A stretch of 53,553 nucleotides of DNA, from the NCBI RefSeq assembly GCF_003003795.1, contig NZ_PVWK01000133.1:1-53553 (forward strand), in the 5' to 3' direction. Below, piece by piece: positions 15,720 to 24,508 of this stretch; within the stretch, counting starts at the first letter, position 1, and each line of letters starts with the position of its first letter. This DNA is from Stenomitos frigidus ULC18 (lineage in GTDB: Bacteria; Cyanobacteriota; Cyanobacteriia; Leptolyngbyales; Leptolyngbyaceae). A program made the translations under genes and the position numbers. The notes below the pieces were generated by a model. The model saw only the letters and a list, made by a program, of their open reading frames with translations, had not been told where the DNA came from and did not search any database.

Positions 15720-16703
15720 CTACCCCGGCTGTTGCTGCAGATACTGAAACGCTTCCACCTCAGCAGCAGTGGGTTGGGCAGCGATCGCGCCAGGCCGTGT
15801 TGTGGTCAAGGCACCCATCGCACTGGCATAGCTAACGATCCCCCTAGCTACATTGGGATCGGTTAGATTTTTGAGCCCGTACTGACACAGTTGATGCAAT
15901 AAGCCTGCAACAAAACTATCACCAGCGCCAGTGGTATCTTCTACCTCAATCTTGAAAGCTGGAATGTTACCTTCATTGCCACCCAAGTAATAAGCACAGC
16001 CTTTTTCACCTGCAGTTACCAGGACACCTTCAACACTGCCGAGTCGGTGAGCAATCACGCCTGGATCGACTGTACCGTAGAGCCATTCGGCTTCTTCTTC
16101 AGACAGCTTGAGGAAATCAGCATGGCGAATCAATTCGTGAATGAGCGGCAAAGCAGTGGCTTCATTGTTCCAGAAAACAGGTCGCCAGTTCACGTCAACC
16201 AAAATTTTGACATAGTGCTGGTTCGCCGCCTGGAGCGCTCGACTGATTGCTGCTCGGCTCTCAGGGTATGCCAGCTCCAGAGTGCCTAAAACAAGGAAAT
16301 CTGCTGTTTCAAATTGAGCGATCGGCAGTTGATCTGCTTGTAGATGCGTGTCAGCAAAGTCAGCCGTGTTGTGGTCTCCAAAGCCTGCAAACGTGCGATC
16401 GCCCGTGAGCGATCGCACCACATAGACGGCGCGAGTTGGTGCTGTAGGATGCTGCTGGATGCCAGTACTATCCACTCCGATCGACTGCAGCAACTTCACC
16501 AGGTCAAGGCCTAAAGTATCTTGACCAACACAGCCAATAAACCCGGATGGTGTACCCAACTTCGCCAATCCACACGCAACGTTAGCAGGTGCGCCGCCCG
16601 GATAGGGCGTCCAAGATTGCACCTGTTCAAGCGGTACTCCTGGCTGATCGGCCAAAAAGTCATACAACACTTCGCCAAGGCAAAGAACACGTGGCTGGCT
16701 CAC
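15720..16703 (-). CDS. PfkB-family carbohydrate kinase, probable fructokinase
   Basis: This is a ribokinase/PfkB fold. The N-terminal signature is YPGGAPANVACGLAKLG, and the C-terminal ATP/catalytic signature is DTTGAGDSFVAGLL, with the catalytic Asp in GAGD. The N-terminus VLCLGEVLYDFLAD and the FAGFGDHNTADF segment match cyanobacterial and plant fructokinases, so phosphorylation of fructose to fructose-6-phosphate is the likely reaction. The length of 327 is normal. The 3' flank (15602-15719) is filled with degenerate TGACCACTGAC/CAACTAA repeats. The following gap (16704-17032) shows no gene. Confidence 0.88.
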   Translation of the reverse strand: MSQPRVLCLGEVLYDFLADQPGVPLEQVQSWTPYPGGAPANVACGLAKLGTPSGFIGCVGQDTLGLDLVKLLQSIGVDSTGIQQHPTAPTRAVYVVRSLTGDRTFAGFGDHNTADFADTHLQADQLPIAQFETADFLVLGTLELAYPESRAAISRALQAANQHYVKILVDVNWRPVFWNNEATALPLIHELIRHADFLKLSEEEAEWLYGTVDPGVIAHRLGSVEGVLVTAGEKGCAYYLGGNEGNIPAFKIEVEDTTGAGDSFVAGLLHQLCQYGLKNLTDPNVARGIVSYASAMGALTTTRPGAIAAQPTAAEVEAFQYLQQQPG

Positions 16704-17032
16704 AATAGCATTCCTTTACAAACTAATAGCAGCGTATCAGACGGCTGGGACGACGTTACAACTTGGTTTACTAGTCAAGTGAAATCAATACAAAGATGAA
16801 GATTGGCACAAGCACATCAATCTTTACAAGATGCTGCCATCATCAGCTTCACAATCGGTTATTCCTTTGAAGAGCCCTCGCAACAGAAAATTGAGCGCTG
16901 CAAGGCTCTGAAAAACCAGTAAATTTCCTTAGATAGCGATCGCACAGTTGCATTAAAATCCTGGGATCTACCGTAGGGAAGAATTCTGTCAATGAAGTTA
17001 AATCAGGACATCTTCGCTTGAGGGTTATTGTT

Positions 17033-17341
17033 ATGTCCCTGGAATTAACTGTTGAAGATTCGCTCATGCTCGAAAAACATCGTCTAGAGCGTCTCCGCTC
17101 GTTTTTTGCCGATACCTTGGCAAAATGCTTTCTGCATCTTGATCAAAAGAACGTATTGACGATTCATTGCTCAGAACCCTGTCTTGTGGATCAGTTACTG
17201 AGCGAGGTCGAGCAGCTTCGCTGGTATGTCTGGATTATAGTCGGTGCACAACGCCTATCCATCTGTTTTGCTGAAGAAGAAATCTATCGCGCATCCACAC
17301 GCAAGCCGAGAAAAAAAGCTCAGCGAGTGCACACGGCCTAG
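17033..17341 (+). CDS. small conserved-looking hypothetical protein
   Basis: This is a 102-residue protein that starts MSLELTVEDSLMLEKHRLER. It continues with a compact alpha/beta pattern (NVLTIHCSEPCLVDQLLSEV, LRWYVWIIVGAQRLSICFAE) and a basic tail (RKPRKKAQRV). The balanced hydrophobic pattern and codon use suggest a real gene, and the sequence is of a kind I associate with uncharacterised cyanobacterial proteins. No function is assigned. The start at 17033 is favoured over the TTG at 17018. Confidence 0.65.
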   Translation: MSLELTVEDSLMLEKHRLERLRSFFADTLAKCFLHLDQKNVLTIHCSEPCLVDQLLSEVEQLRWYVWIIVGAQRLSICFAEEEIYRASTRKPRKKAQRVHTA

Positions 17342-17369
17342 ATGCTCTAGATCGTGACCGTATCGATCA

Positions 17370-17482
17370 CCTCTAAACTTCATTTGGTAGAAAGTTCCCC
17401 CAATAAGGTGAATCCTTTAGGGGTGCCAATCGCATGAGCATTGAGAGAAGCTAAGTCTGTAAAAATTACATGAAGTTAGAGG
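17370..17482. promoter_or_regulatory. long-range inverted repeat in leader of small gene
   Basis: CCTCTAAACTTCAT (17370-17383) pairs with ATGAAGTTAGAGG (17470-17482), with one bulged base. The loop of about 86 bases lies just upstream of the AGGAGGGG ribosome site at 17507. It could fold the 5' leader of the following small gene. This is a structural observation only. Confidence 0.35.
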
Positions 17483-17521
17483 CTGTTAATCCCACACTTC
17501 ATGAGCAGGAGGGGCTTTCTC

Positions 17522-17720
17522 ATGCCCGTACAAAACGACTCACCTCAATCGACGATCGCTCAAATGATCGATCGCATCGTGCGCTTTGGTAGCATTACCC
17601 GCGTTGACGAAAACTATTTCCTTCATGCACTGGTAGCTGAAACGCCGCTCAGTCAACAAGAGCAGAGCCAAGCTAGAAATGTTTTTGACCAGGATGGGGC
17701 TCTTGCAGGGTGTTGATTAA
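17522..17720 (+). pseudogene. small cyanobacterial hypothetical protein with single-base frameshift near its end
   Basis: An excellent ribosome site (AGGAGGGG, 7-base spacing) precedes MPVQNDSPQSTIAQMIDRIV. The family pattern (short helix, a TRVDENYF-like segment, then a QARNVF helix and a terminal GLLxGVD) is recognisable. As written, the frame runs into QDGALAGC and stops at 17716. Removing one C of the pair at 17689-17690 restores FDRMGLLQGVD and a TAA at 17718-17720, which matches the expected end. It is either a sequencing error or a recent mutation altering the last dozen residues. Function is unknown. Confidence 0.6.
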
Positions 17721-17970
17721 CCGACTTAGCGACTTGCATACAAAGCGTACCCAGCGTAGGAGCATTGCAGTGCAATGCCCTACCAGCATTCATGGTGAAC
17801 TGATACGTTATTCTGCCCCTGTCCTCAGAGGCTGTAAAGAATAACTTCACTGGTTGATCGCCTGTAGGGTGCTGTATAGCCGTTGGCGTTCAAGAAAAAC
17901 GCCGCGTAACGCACCACCATAAGGTTATTTTTTAACAAGCCCTTATGATCAATCGACAACTTAGTTTCAG

Positions 17971-18135
17971 GTAGGGGCGCAGGGCTCGTATGCCCCTACG
18001 AGAAATACCGGAGTGATTAAATTCTTGTTCCTTAGGAACGCGAATTTAATCAGGTGGAATTCTTGCTGTAGGGACGTTCCATGGAACGTCCCTACAGACG
18101 GGGAGTGGTTCAGGTTAATTAATCCACGATCCTTA
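17971..18135. repeat. composite palindromic repeat cluster between convergent genes
   Basis: Four elements are stacked. (1) GTAGGGGC (17971-17978) pairs with GCCCCTAC (17992-17999). (2) GATTAAATTC (18015-18024) pairs with GAATTTAATC (18042-18051) and encloses GTTCCTTAGGAAC. (3) A perfect 30-bp palindrome (18067-18096) is centred on TTCCATGGAA. (4) TTAATCCACGATCCTTAG (18118-18135) overlaps the stop codon of the histidine kinase. Related copies lie at 61-82, 30255-30360 and 52094-52153. The flank 17721-17970 and this cluster contain no gene. Confidence 0.75.
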
Positions 18136-21100
18136 GCGACCGAGTACTGCTAAGTTTGCTGCTGGCAATGAACATTTAATTAAGGGCAGTTGAATGGAAA
18201 AGTGCGTCCAGCCGTTGCTGCTTTCAACCAAAATAGCGCCTTCAAGTTGCATAATCAGGCGTTGCACCAATGCCAGCCCTAGTCCTGTGCCTCCTTGCTT
18301 CCAGGGATCAGCATTGGGGACTCGATAAAACTTTTCAAAAATATGGGGTAGTTCTGTAGTGGGAATTTCTGCTTGATTGCCGATGGTGAAGGTAATGAGT
18401 GGTGCAGCATCCAATGCAGCATCAAGCGGTTCGTCACAGTGCACCGTTAAGGTGACTGCATTACCTGGAGAGGTGTATTTGCAAGCATTATTCAGCAATT
18501 CTGCCAGCACTCTCTGTAGGGTTGCTTTATCAGTCGTGATTACAGGCAGATGAGTCGGTAGATGCACAGTCAGCCTTTGTTCTCGATCGCTGGTGCGCGA
18601 GTAAAACGGTTCAATAATAGCGTTGAGGCACGCCTGTAAATCAACGGTTTCAAGCGAAACAGGATAAGCCGACGCCTCCAAACGTTGCAAATCAAGCAAG
18701 TCGTTGATAAGTTCAATCTCGCGTGAGCATTCCGACTGCAGAATATTAAGGTAGCGGGCTTGTCGATCGGTGGTCGAGACGGTTTTCAGCATGTGGATGG
18801 CCATCTTCATATTCGACATGGGTGTCCGCAGTTCGTGGGAAACCGTGCTGAGAAAGTCGTCTTTGAGCTGATTGAGTTCTTCTAACGCGGCGACTTGCGC
18901 TTGGGCAGCCTGGTAAAGCCGTGCCTGACGAATGGCGATCGCGCATTGGTTAGCAACTTGCTGCACCAGTCGAATCTCTTGACTGGTGAACGCATCTCCA
19001 GCAGGACGGAACAACCACAAATCGCCCATGACGCCCTGATCATCGACCATCGGGCAGGCCAAAATCGCGTGCTGCTGGCTCAGTAACCGTGGTGGGCTAG
19101 AGTGTGTACGGCAGAACTGGAAGCATTGTTCCTGTAAAAGCCAGTCGTAGATTTCAGAAAGGTCTTCCATCTGAACGGTGATCCCATTGGCGGTGGGTAA
19201 ATCCGAGCGGATATGCTCGTAACAAACGGTCGATGTGCGGCGCTCAAGATCGTAGAGTGCAGCATCACAACCCATAATCTCTAGGCCGGATGCCAGTTCT
19301 TGAACAGCCGTATGCAAAATGCGACCTTCATCAAGACTGTCACGCACGGAATCTGTGATCCGTTTCAGCGTCGCTTCAAAGCGCAGCGCTTGCTGAAGTT
19401 GCGCGGTGCGATCGTGGACTTGAGCTTCCAATGCAGTATTAAGTTGCTGGACTTGGCGATACAGCTCTGACTGCTGGATAGCGATCGCCACCTGGGTGCC
19501 AAGTTGCTCCAGCAGACCCATTTCAAACGTTTCCCATTGCCGTTCTGCCGCGCATTGGTGCACTACTAACACACCCCAAATCGTGTTGCCATGCAGAATG
19601 GGAACGGCTAAAACTGCTTTCACTTGCCATCGGTCTAGAAAGCGTCTAAAAGAACTGAGCGGATCAATCGCCTGAACATTGGCAATCACCAAATTACTTT
19701 CTCGGTGATAGCCTAGATGAGACTGTTGGAAGTAGGTTTCCTCCATTCTCAAATGCATCATTGGTAGCCATGCTGAGTCAACAGACTCAGCTGTCACTAA
19801 ACCTGTATCATTTGGTTCTACAGAAAAGAGCACCACACGATCAGCTTTTAAGAACTGCCGCACTTCTGACACTGTTGTGTTTAGAGTTTCTTCCAAATCC
19901 AGGGAATTGCGAATCCGTTGCGCGATCGTACTCATGAGTCGCTCCCGCTCCGCTTGCTGGCTCAACGCTTCCTCAAAGCGCTTACGATCAGTGGTATCCA
20001 TTGAAATACCCAGTACCCGCACGGCTTTACCTGCTTCATCGTGAAAGGTATGACTGCGTTCCGCAATCCAACGAATGCTGCCGTCGGCTCGAACGATGCG
20101 AAATTCTTTGCTGTAATTAGTAGCTTGCTGAGTTTGCTGGATGACGTCTTGGCGTACGGCGGCACGATCATCGGGGTGCACGCAAGCAAGAAAGGCACTC
20201 GTTGTAGAGTCAAAGGCTCCTGGATCAAAGCCAAAGAGGTGGGCACAACTATCAGACCATTTCACAATACCCGTGTTGCACTCATAGTCCCAAATCCCCA
20301 TTTGAGTGGTTTCCAACGTCAGCTTGAGCCTTTCCTGGCTTTCTACTAACGCAGCTTCTGCTTGCTTGCGCTCCGTAATGTCCTTAGTAAAGCAATGGTG
20401 CCCGATGAGTCGATCGTGCCAATCATAGGCTGCGACCATGACCATTTCTCTATAGAACGTTGAGCCATCCTTACGTACACCCATGCTTTCAGCTTCAGCT
20501 TTACCCTCAATCATCATCTGCTGATAGGCAGCGTTAACAACCCCCATATCATTGGAATGAACCGTTTGCTGCCAGGCCATACCAATCATTTCCTCTTGTT
20601 GGTAGCCAAGCGATGCAGCGTACGCCCGGTTGAGGGCGATATAGTGACCATTGATATCCAACCGGGCAATGCCCTCAACGGCGTTACCCAAAGCTGTACT
20701 CATCTCTAAGAGTTCTGCTTGCGCCTGTTTGCGCTCAGTCACATCTAAGAAGAATAAGGACATCCCATCGGCACAAGGAAAGAGCCGAACATCAAACCAG
20801 GCATTGAGGGACGGATGAAACTCTTCGAAGGTGACAGGCACCTGATGCTCTAACGCTCTGTGATATTCCCGATCGAAAACAGAGCCCACAATATCGGGAA
20901 ACACATCCCAAAGGCATTGTCCCAGGAGCTCTTCGCGCGATCGCTGGCACAATTGTGCGGCCTGTTGATTGACATACGTCAGCCGCCATTGCTGATCCAA
21001 CGACATAAACGCTTCTGTAATGCTTTCTAGCAGCGTCACCGTCTGTCGATTGGCTATGAGTAGTGCTTCCTCTGCTCGCTTGCGTTCGGTAATATCGTGG

Positions 21101-21735
21101 CAGTTGATCACGACACCATTAATAGTCGGTACATCCAATAGGCTGGTTGCCACAGCCTCAAAGAAACACCAGGAGCCGTTACGGTTCCGCACGCGATATT
21201 CGATCGCGGGCTGGCTCACTCTTGGGTGCTCGATGGCCTGTTCTAGCACCGTTACTATGATGGGGATATCATTTGGATGCACAAATTCGGCTGTGCTGCA
21301 GCCGACCACATCCTGAGTGGTATAGCCCAGCACTTTTACTGCCGAAGGGCTACAGTAGCGAAAAACACCCTTCCGATCCAACACCACGATGATATCGGTG
21401 GCATTTTCAATGAGTGATCGAAAGCGTTGCTCGCTCTCCTGAAGCGCTTTTTCAGCTCGCCTACGCTCAACATTTTCTTGTCGCCAGCGACCGCTCGTAT
21501 TAAGCAGATCGGCTGCTCGCTCCATAACAAGGGCTTCAAGCGACTTGAGAGAGTGGCTACGTTTAGCGCTAGCCGCTATGCTATGAACTGGATTTGCCAG
21601 TAAAGATTGACAGAGAGTCTTTAGCTCTAAGTGCTGCTGCTCGACCTCTGCTGCTAACAGGATCTGCTGCATTCGTTCAAACGCGATATCACTCTCACAG
21701 CACTCGCGCAAGCTTTCAAGATGTTCAGGTTTCAT
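18133..21735 (-). CDS. multi-PAS/GAF sensor histidine kinase
   Basis: This 1200-residue sensor shows no membrane segments. Four PAS domains follow a coiled N-terminus (about 97-217, 225-335, 340-456, 463-587; each followed by a DITERK- or DTTDRK-type PAC end). GAF1 (about 600-757) has a phytochrome-like ending (VKAVLAVPILHGNTIWGVLV, then VHQC), but the position where cyanobacteriochromes carry the bilin Cys (CH) reads SSF near residue 695. GAF2 spans about 785-942. The HisKA domain carries the phospho-acceptor in STVSHELRTPMSN (His967), and the ATPase has NNACKY and GGTGLGL boxes. It is likely a cytoplasmic redox, light or small-molecule sensor. No receiver is attached or adjacent. The stop codon lies inside a dispersed repeat. 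The 380-bp 5' flank (21736-22116) shows no gene. Confidence 0.93.
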   Translation of the reverse strand: MKPEHLESLRECCESDIAFERMQQILLAAEVEQQHLELKTLCQSLLANPVHSIAASAKRSHSLKSLEALVMERAADLLNTSGRWRQENVERRRAEKALQESEQRFRSLIENATDIIVVLDRKGVFRYCSPSAVKVLGYTTQDVVGCSTAEFVHPNDIPIIVTVLEQAIEHPRVSQPAIEYRVRNRNGSWCFFEAVATSLLDVPTINGVVINCHDITERKRAEEALLIANRQTVTLLESITEAFMSLDQQWRLTYVNQQAAQLCQRSREELLGQCLWDVFPDIVGSVFDREYHRALEHQVPVTFEEFHPSLNAWFDVRLFPCADGMSLFFLDVTERKQAQAELLEMSTALGNAVEGIARLDINGHYIALNRAYAASLGYQQEEMIGMAWQQTVHSNDMGVVNAAYQQMMIEGKAEAESMGVRKDGSTFYREMVMVAAYDWHDRLIGHHCFTKDITERKQAEAALVESQERLKLTLETTQMGIWDYECNTGIVKWSDSCAHLFGFDPGAFDSTTSAFLACVHPDDRAAVRQDVIQQTQQATNYSKEFRIVRADGSIRWIAERSHTFHDEAGKAVRVLGISMDTTDRKRFEEALSQQAERERLMSTIAQRIRNSLDLEETLNTTVSEVRQFLKADRVVLFSVEPNDTGLVTAESVDSAWLPMMHLRMEETYFQQSHLGYHRESNLVIANVQAIDPLSSFRRFLDRWQVKAVLAVPILHGNTIWGVLVVHQCAAERQWETFEMGLLEQLGTQVAIAIQQSELYRQVQQLNTALEAQVHDRTAQLQQALRFEATLKRITDSVRDSLDEGRILHTAVQELASGLEIMGCDAALYDLERRTSTVCYEHIRSDLPTANGITVQMEDLSEIYDWLLQEQCFQFCRTHSSPPRLLSQQHAILACPMVDDQGVMGDLWLFRPAGDAFTSQEIRLVQQVANQCAIAIRQARLYQAAQAQVAALEELNQLKDDFLSTVSHELRTPMSNMKMAIHMLKTVSTTDRQARYLNILQSECSREIELINDLLDLQRLEASAYPVSLETVDLQACLNAIIEPFYSRTSDREQRLTVHLPTHLPVITTDKATLQRVLAELLNNACKYTSPGNAVTLTVHCDEPLDAALDAAPLITFTIGNQAEIPTTELPHIFEKFYRVPNADPWKQGGTGLGLALVQRLIMQLEGAILVESSNGWTHFSIQLPLIKCSLPAANLAVLGR

Positions 21736-22116
21736 AGCAGGGCCAAGGCTTAGAAAGACCTTAAAATATTTTGTCGGAAGAGGCTTTAGTCACAGGTCGC
21801 ATCAGCTACCGTCAGACTTATCTAAGTGCGATCGCCTAACTCGTCAGTGCTTCAAAAAGCCCACCAGCCGCTTAAGAGCCAGCGTGCCAAGCACTAATTG
21901 ACCAGTCGTCGCCCTTATGAAAAGCCTAGAGAACTGAATGACCGAAGGCAGACGCTAAGGATTTCATTAGACCAGAGTATGCCCAAACGTTTCTCAGTAC
22001 TAACACGAATCACTTTCGAATTTAATAGGAGTGTCGCTCAGCCACTACTGTGGAACTATGGGTAAAACTACGGGTTGGGCTTTCTTTTGGCGATCGACGC
22101 TCTCACCCGTCTACAT

Positions 22117-22599
22117 CTAAACCGTGGACTGAAGCCACTGGCGGATTGTTTGGCTCCACAAGCCGAAGCTAACAGCCTCAGGCAATAAGAGCGTTTCTTT
22201 GGTGAAGACATAATAAATATTGCCCTCATCGTTCACGTCGAACGTGGCAGAAAATTCTTTTGCCCAATGATCCAAATACTGACGTGCCATCGCAGGCTCT
22301 AAGCGCGCAGCGGCCGCAAAATCCAGAACGGACACCCTCCCCTGACTCACCCGGAGTACTTGAAAAAAGCGCTCTCTGAGTGCCTGGCGCTTGAGTCTGG
22401 CGCTGGCATGAAGCAACCAGGCACCGAGAGACGCTGGAGCGAGGCCGAAGAGGATCAGAAAGGTTGCCAGCACTGCCAAGAAGCCGCCCGTCGCCTGACT
22501 GGTGAGAATGGCAGTCACGAGCGCGATCGACAGAGTGCCACCGCCGAACAGAAAGAATGCACCAACGACTTTCCCGACCTTGCTCCAAAGTTGACTCAT
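22117..22599 (-). CDS. small membrane protein of unknown function
   Basis: The protein has about 160 residues, with two adjacent hydrophobic helices (VGAFFLFGGGTLSIALVTAI and FLAVLATFLILFGLAPASLG). A soluble helical domain follows that looks like a degenerate winged helix (RFFQVLRVSQGRVSVLDFAA, LEPAMARQYLDHW) and ends in a beta hairpin (EGNIYYVFTK). The ATG at 22599 was preferred to the TTG at 22617. No family is assigned. It is divergent from the phycobiliprotein-like gene. Confidence 0.6.
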   Translation of the reverse strand: MSQLWSKVGKVVGAFFLFGGGTLSIALVTAILTSQATGGFLAVLATFLILFGLAPASLGAWLLHASARLKRQALRERFFQVLRVSQGRVSVLDFAAAARLEPAMARQYLDHWAKEFSATFDVNDEGNIYYVFTKETLLLPEAVSFGLWSQTIRQWLQSTV

Positions 22600-22989
22600 G
22601 GTACTAGCCTGCGACAATACTCTATTCTCCTCTTTCTAAGCTACCGCGCCGACGTCAGAACGTGGGCAGACGCAGCAGGTACGGGTATCCCCACTTTTAC
22701 CGAGAATTGGCTTTTAAGCGACAAACAGCAGCCGTTTAAGATCTAATCGCTAGATAGGCTTGCGGTCGAGCAACTCTGTACAAAGCTTGTAAAGAAATAA
22801 TTCGACGTGTTGCGATTTGCTGTGCGATACCCAAAACAATTCTTTTGGTGGGCAGTCTAAAAAGCAATGACGGTTGTGCGATCGATCGCGCCGGGTTGCC
22901 TTCACTGATGGCGCCAACGTCATGATCGTCAGGCCAGCAAAGGCGTTTACAAGCGTCCCTATTTTGGTGCCATTCCAATACTATTGACT

Positions 22990-23463
22990 ATGCATACCCT
23001 TAATCACAGTCTGGAAAAGAGTGTTCTGGAGGCTGATGGTCGCTATCTCAGCGCTCAAGAGCTTTCTCCATTAGAGCAATACACTCAAAGCTATGCCGTA
23101 CGCTTGCACACTTATCAGCAGCTACGTGATCACAGTGATGCCCTCATCGTTCAGGCACTTCGTAAACTCGCACAGACCTACCCAGAGTTAATTCAGCAGC
23201 ATGGATCACGCTGTAAATATGACATGACTGAAGTGCTCCGTTATGTAGCGCTATCAATTCTGCGCGATGACGAAACCTTCTTCAAAGAGCAAATGATGTC
23301 CTGGTTAGACACGATTTTGCTGGCACATAAAAAAACCGCTCATTGCATGATGGCGTATCGCTTTTTGCAGGAAGCGATCGCTACGGCTCTGCCTGCTGAA
23401 AACTTTGCCCTGACGCGGTCTTATCTCAATATTGTTACACAATCGTTACAGGCTCACGCTTAA
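22990..23463 (+). CDS. phycobiliprotein-like protein (allophycocyanin-type fold)
   Basis: The protein has 157 residues with the globin-like phycobilisome fold. An N-terminal helix pair includes LEADGRYLSAQELSPLEQY. The bilin region reads GSRCKYDMTEVLRYVALSIL, and the C-terminal helix reads YLNIVTQSL. Cys75 aligns with the chromophore-binding cysteine of allophycocyanin (CLRD in ApcA), and Asp78 is kept, but the usual Arg is Tyr77. It could carry a bilin in an altered site. It does not read as ApcA, ApcB, ApcD, ApcF, CpcA or CpcB, so it is a divergent paralogue. The next gene, a linker-domain protein, lies 97 bp downstream on the same strand. Confidence 0.75.
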   Translation: MHTLNHSLEKSVLEADGRYLSAQELSPLEQYTQSYAVRLHTYQQLRDHSDALIVQALRKLAQTYPELIQQHGSRCKYDMTEVLRYVALSILRDDETFFKEQMMSWLDTILLAHKKTAHCMMAYRFLQEAIATALPAENFALTRSYLNIVTQSLQAHA

Positions 23464-23560
23464 GAGTTTGTCGCCGATCACCTGAGCCTGCAACGTAAAA
23501 CTTCTCTGACGCAGCCCTCGCGTTTCCTCAGATGCATCACCCATTCATTGAGGACACTGT

Positions 23561-24268
23561 ATGCACTGCTTTCAACCGCTTACTGTCAGTCGTCATTCCT
23601 CTACAGAGGAACGACAGAGGGCGCTCTATCAGCTCTATCATCAGGTTTTGGAACGACAGCCCTACATTTTTGAGCGCCAAAGCCTAGCCAAAGCTGAGAA
23701 AGACTTTCTCGTCGATAAAATTGGTGTCAAGCGGTTCCTGAGCGAATTCGGACGATCGGACGTTTACCTCAACGCTTTTTACCACAACTCCTCCAACATG
23801 AAATTTCTGGAGCTGTGCTTCAAGCACTTTCTGGGGCGGGCACCCGTGAGTCAAGGCGAAATTAAGCATTACTGCGACATTATGATGTACGAGGGCGTGG
23901 CTGCTATGATTACCGCCATCCTTGACTGCGAAGAATATCGCAAGGCATTTGGCTGCTTTACGGTACCCCATCCCCGCCAACCGCTTTACTACGAGTCGCC
24001 AAAGGCCTATACAGAGTCTCAGTTACTCAATCGTGAGCATGTCGGGCAACGGGGGCGATCCATTCCCACAATCTATTGGCATCAACTAGGGCTGACCTGT
24101 GAGGGGGGGGTCTGCCGTCATCCTGAAGCCGACGAAGTCGTGGAGTCACACTTGCCTCCAGAAGATCTAGCGAAGCTGCTGCAATTACTCCAATCGCCCC
24201 AGACTGAACAAGCCCTCTCAGCACTATCGGCAGAGCAGAAGGCTTTATTACGTCGGGCGATCGGCTAG
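23561..24268 (+). CDS. phycobilisome linker-domain protein
   Basis: This 235-residue protein contains a PBS-linker domain at about residues 20-135. Recognisable parts are LYQLYHQVLERQPYIFERQ, VKRFLSEFGRSDVYLNAFY, LELCFKHFLGRAP and ILDCEEYRKAFG. Such domains sit inside phycobiliprotein rings and tune assembly and energy transfer. The C-terminal 90 residues lack a known linker tail and end in a Gln/Leu-rich helix. It is found here only with the phycobiliprotein-like gene and far from any apc/cpc operon, so it may form a small separate complex with it (inference). Confidence 0.8.
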   Translation: MHCFQPLTVSRHSSTEERQRALYQLYHQVLERQPYIFERQSLAKAEKDFLVDKIGVKRFLSEFGRSDVYLNAFYHNSSNMKFLELCFKHFLGRAPVSQGEIKHYCDIMMYEGVAAMITAILDCEEYRKAFGCFTVPHPRQPLYYESPKAYTESQLLNREHVGQRGRSIPTIYWHQLGLTCEGGVCRHPEADEVVESHLPPEDLAKLLQLLQSPQTEQALSALSAEQKALLRRAIG

Positions 24269-24307
24269 AAAACGAGAATGAAAGCATCTGTAAAGCTGTC
24301 ATCCTGC

Positions 24308-24331
24308 AGGGACATGATATTCCATGTCCCT
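24308..24331. repeat. AGGGACATG hairpin after linker gene
   Basis: AGGGACATG (24308-24316) pairs with CATGTCCCT (24323-24331) across a 6-base loop, 40 bp after the linker-gene stop. There is no U-tract, so it is either a weak terminator or a degenerate member of the same palindromic family as 18067-18096, which shares the GGGAC/GTCCC arms. The rest of the gap to 24508 shows nothing else. Confidence 0.45.
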
Positions 24332-24508
24332 AGAAATTCGGCCTGATGAAATTTGTGCCCCTCAGAGGCTGACCAGCAACAACGTTATCGATCACAGTAG
24401 TCAGCCGTCAACGCAAACCGGTTGCAAAAACGTGCAGACACTTGAAAAATCGCTAAGGAGAACCACTTTTGGCGCAGCCACACATTAACAATTGTCTTGC
24501 CCCAACGG

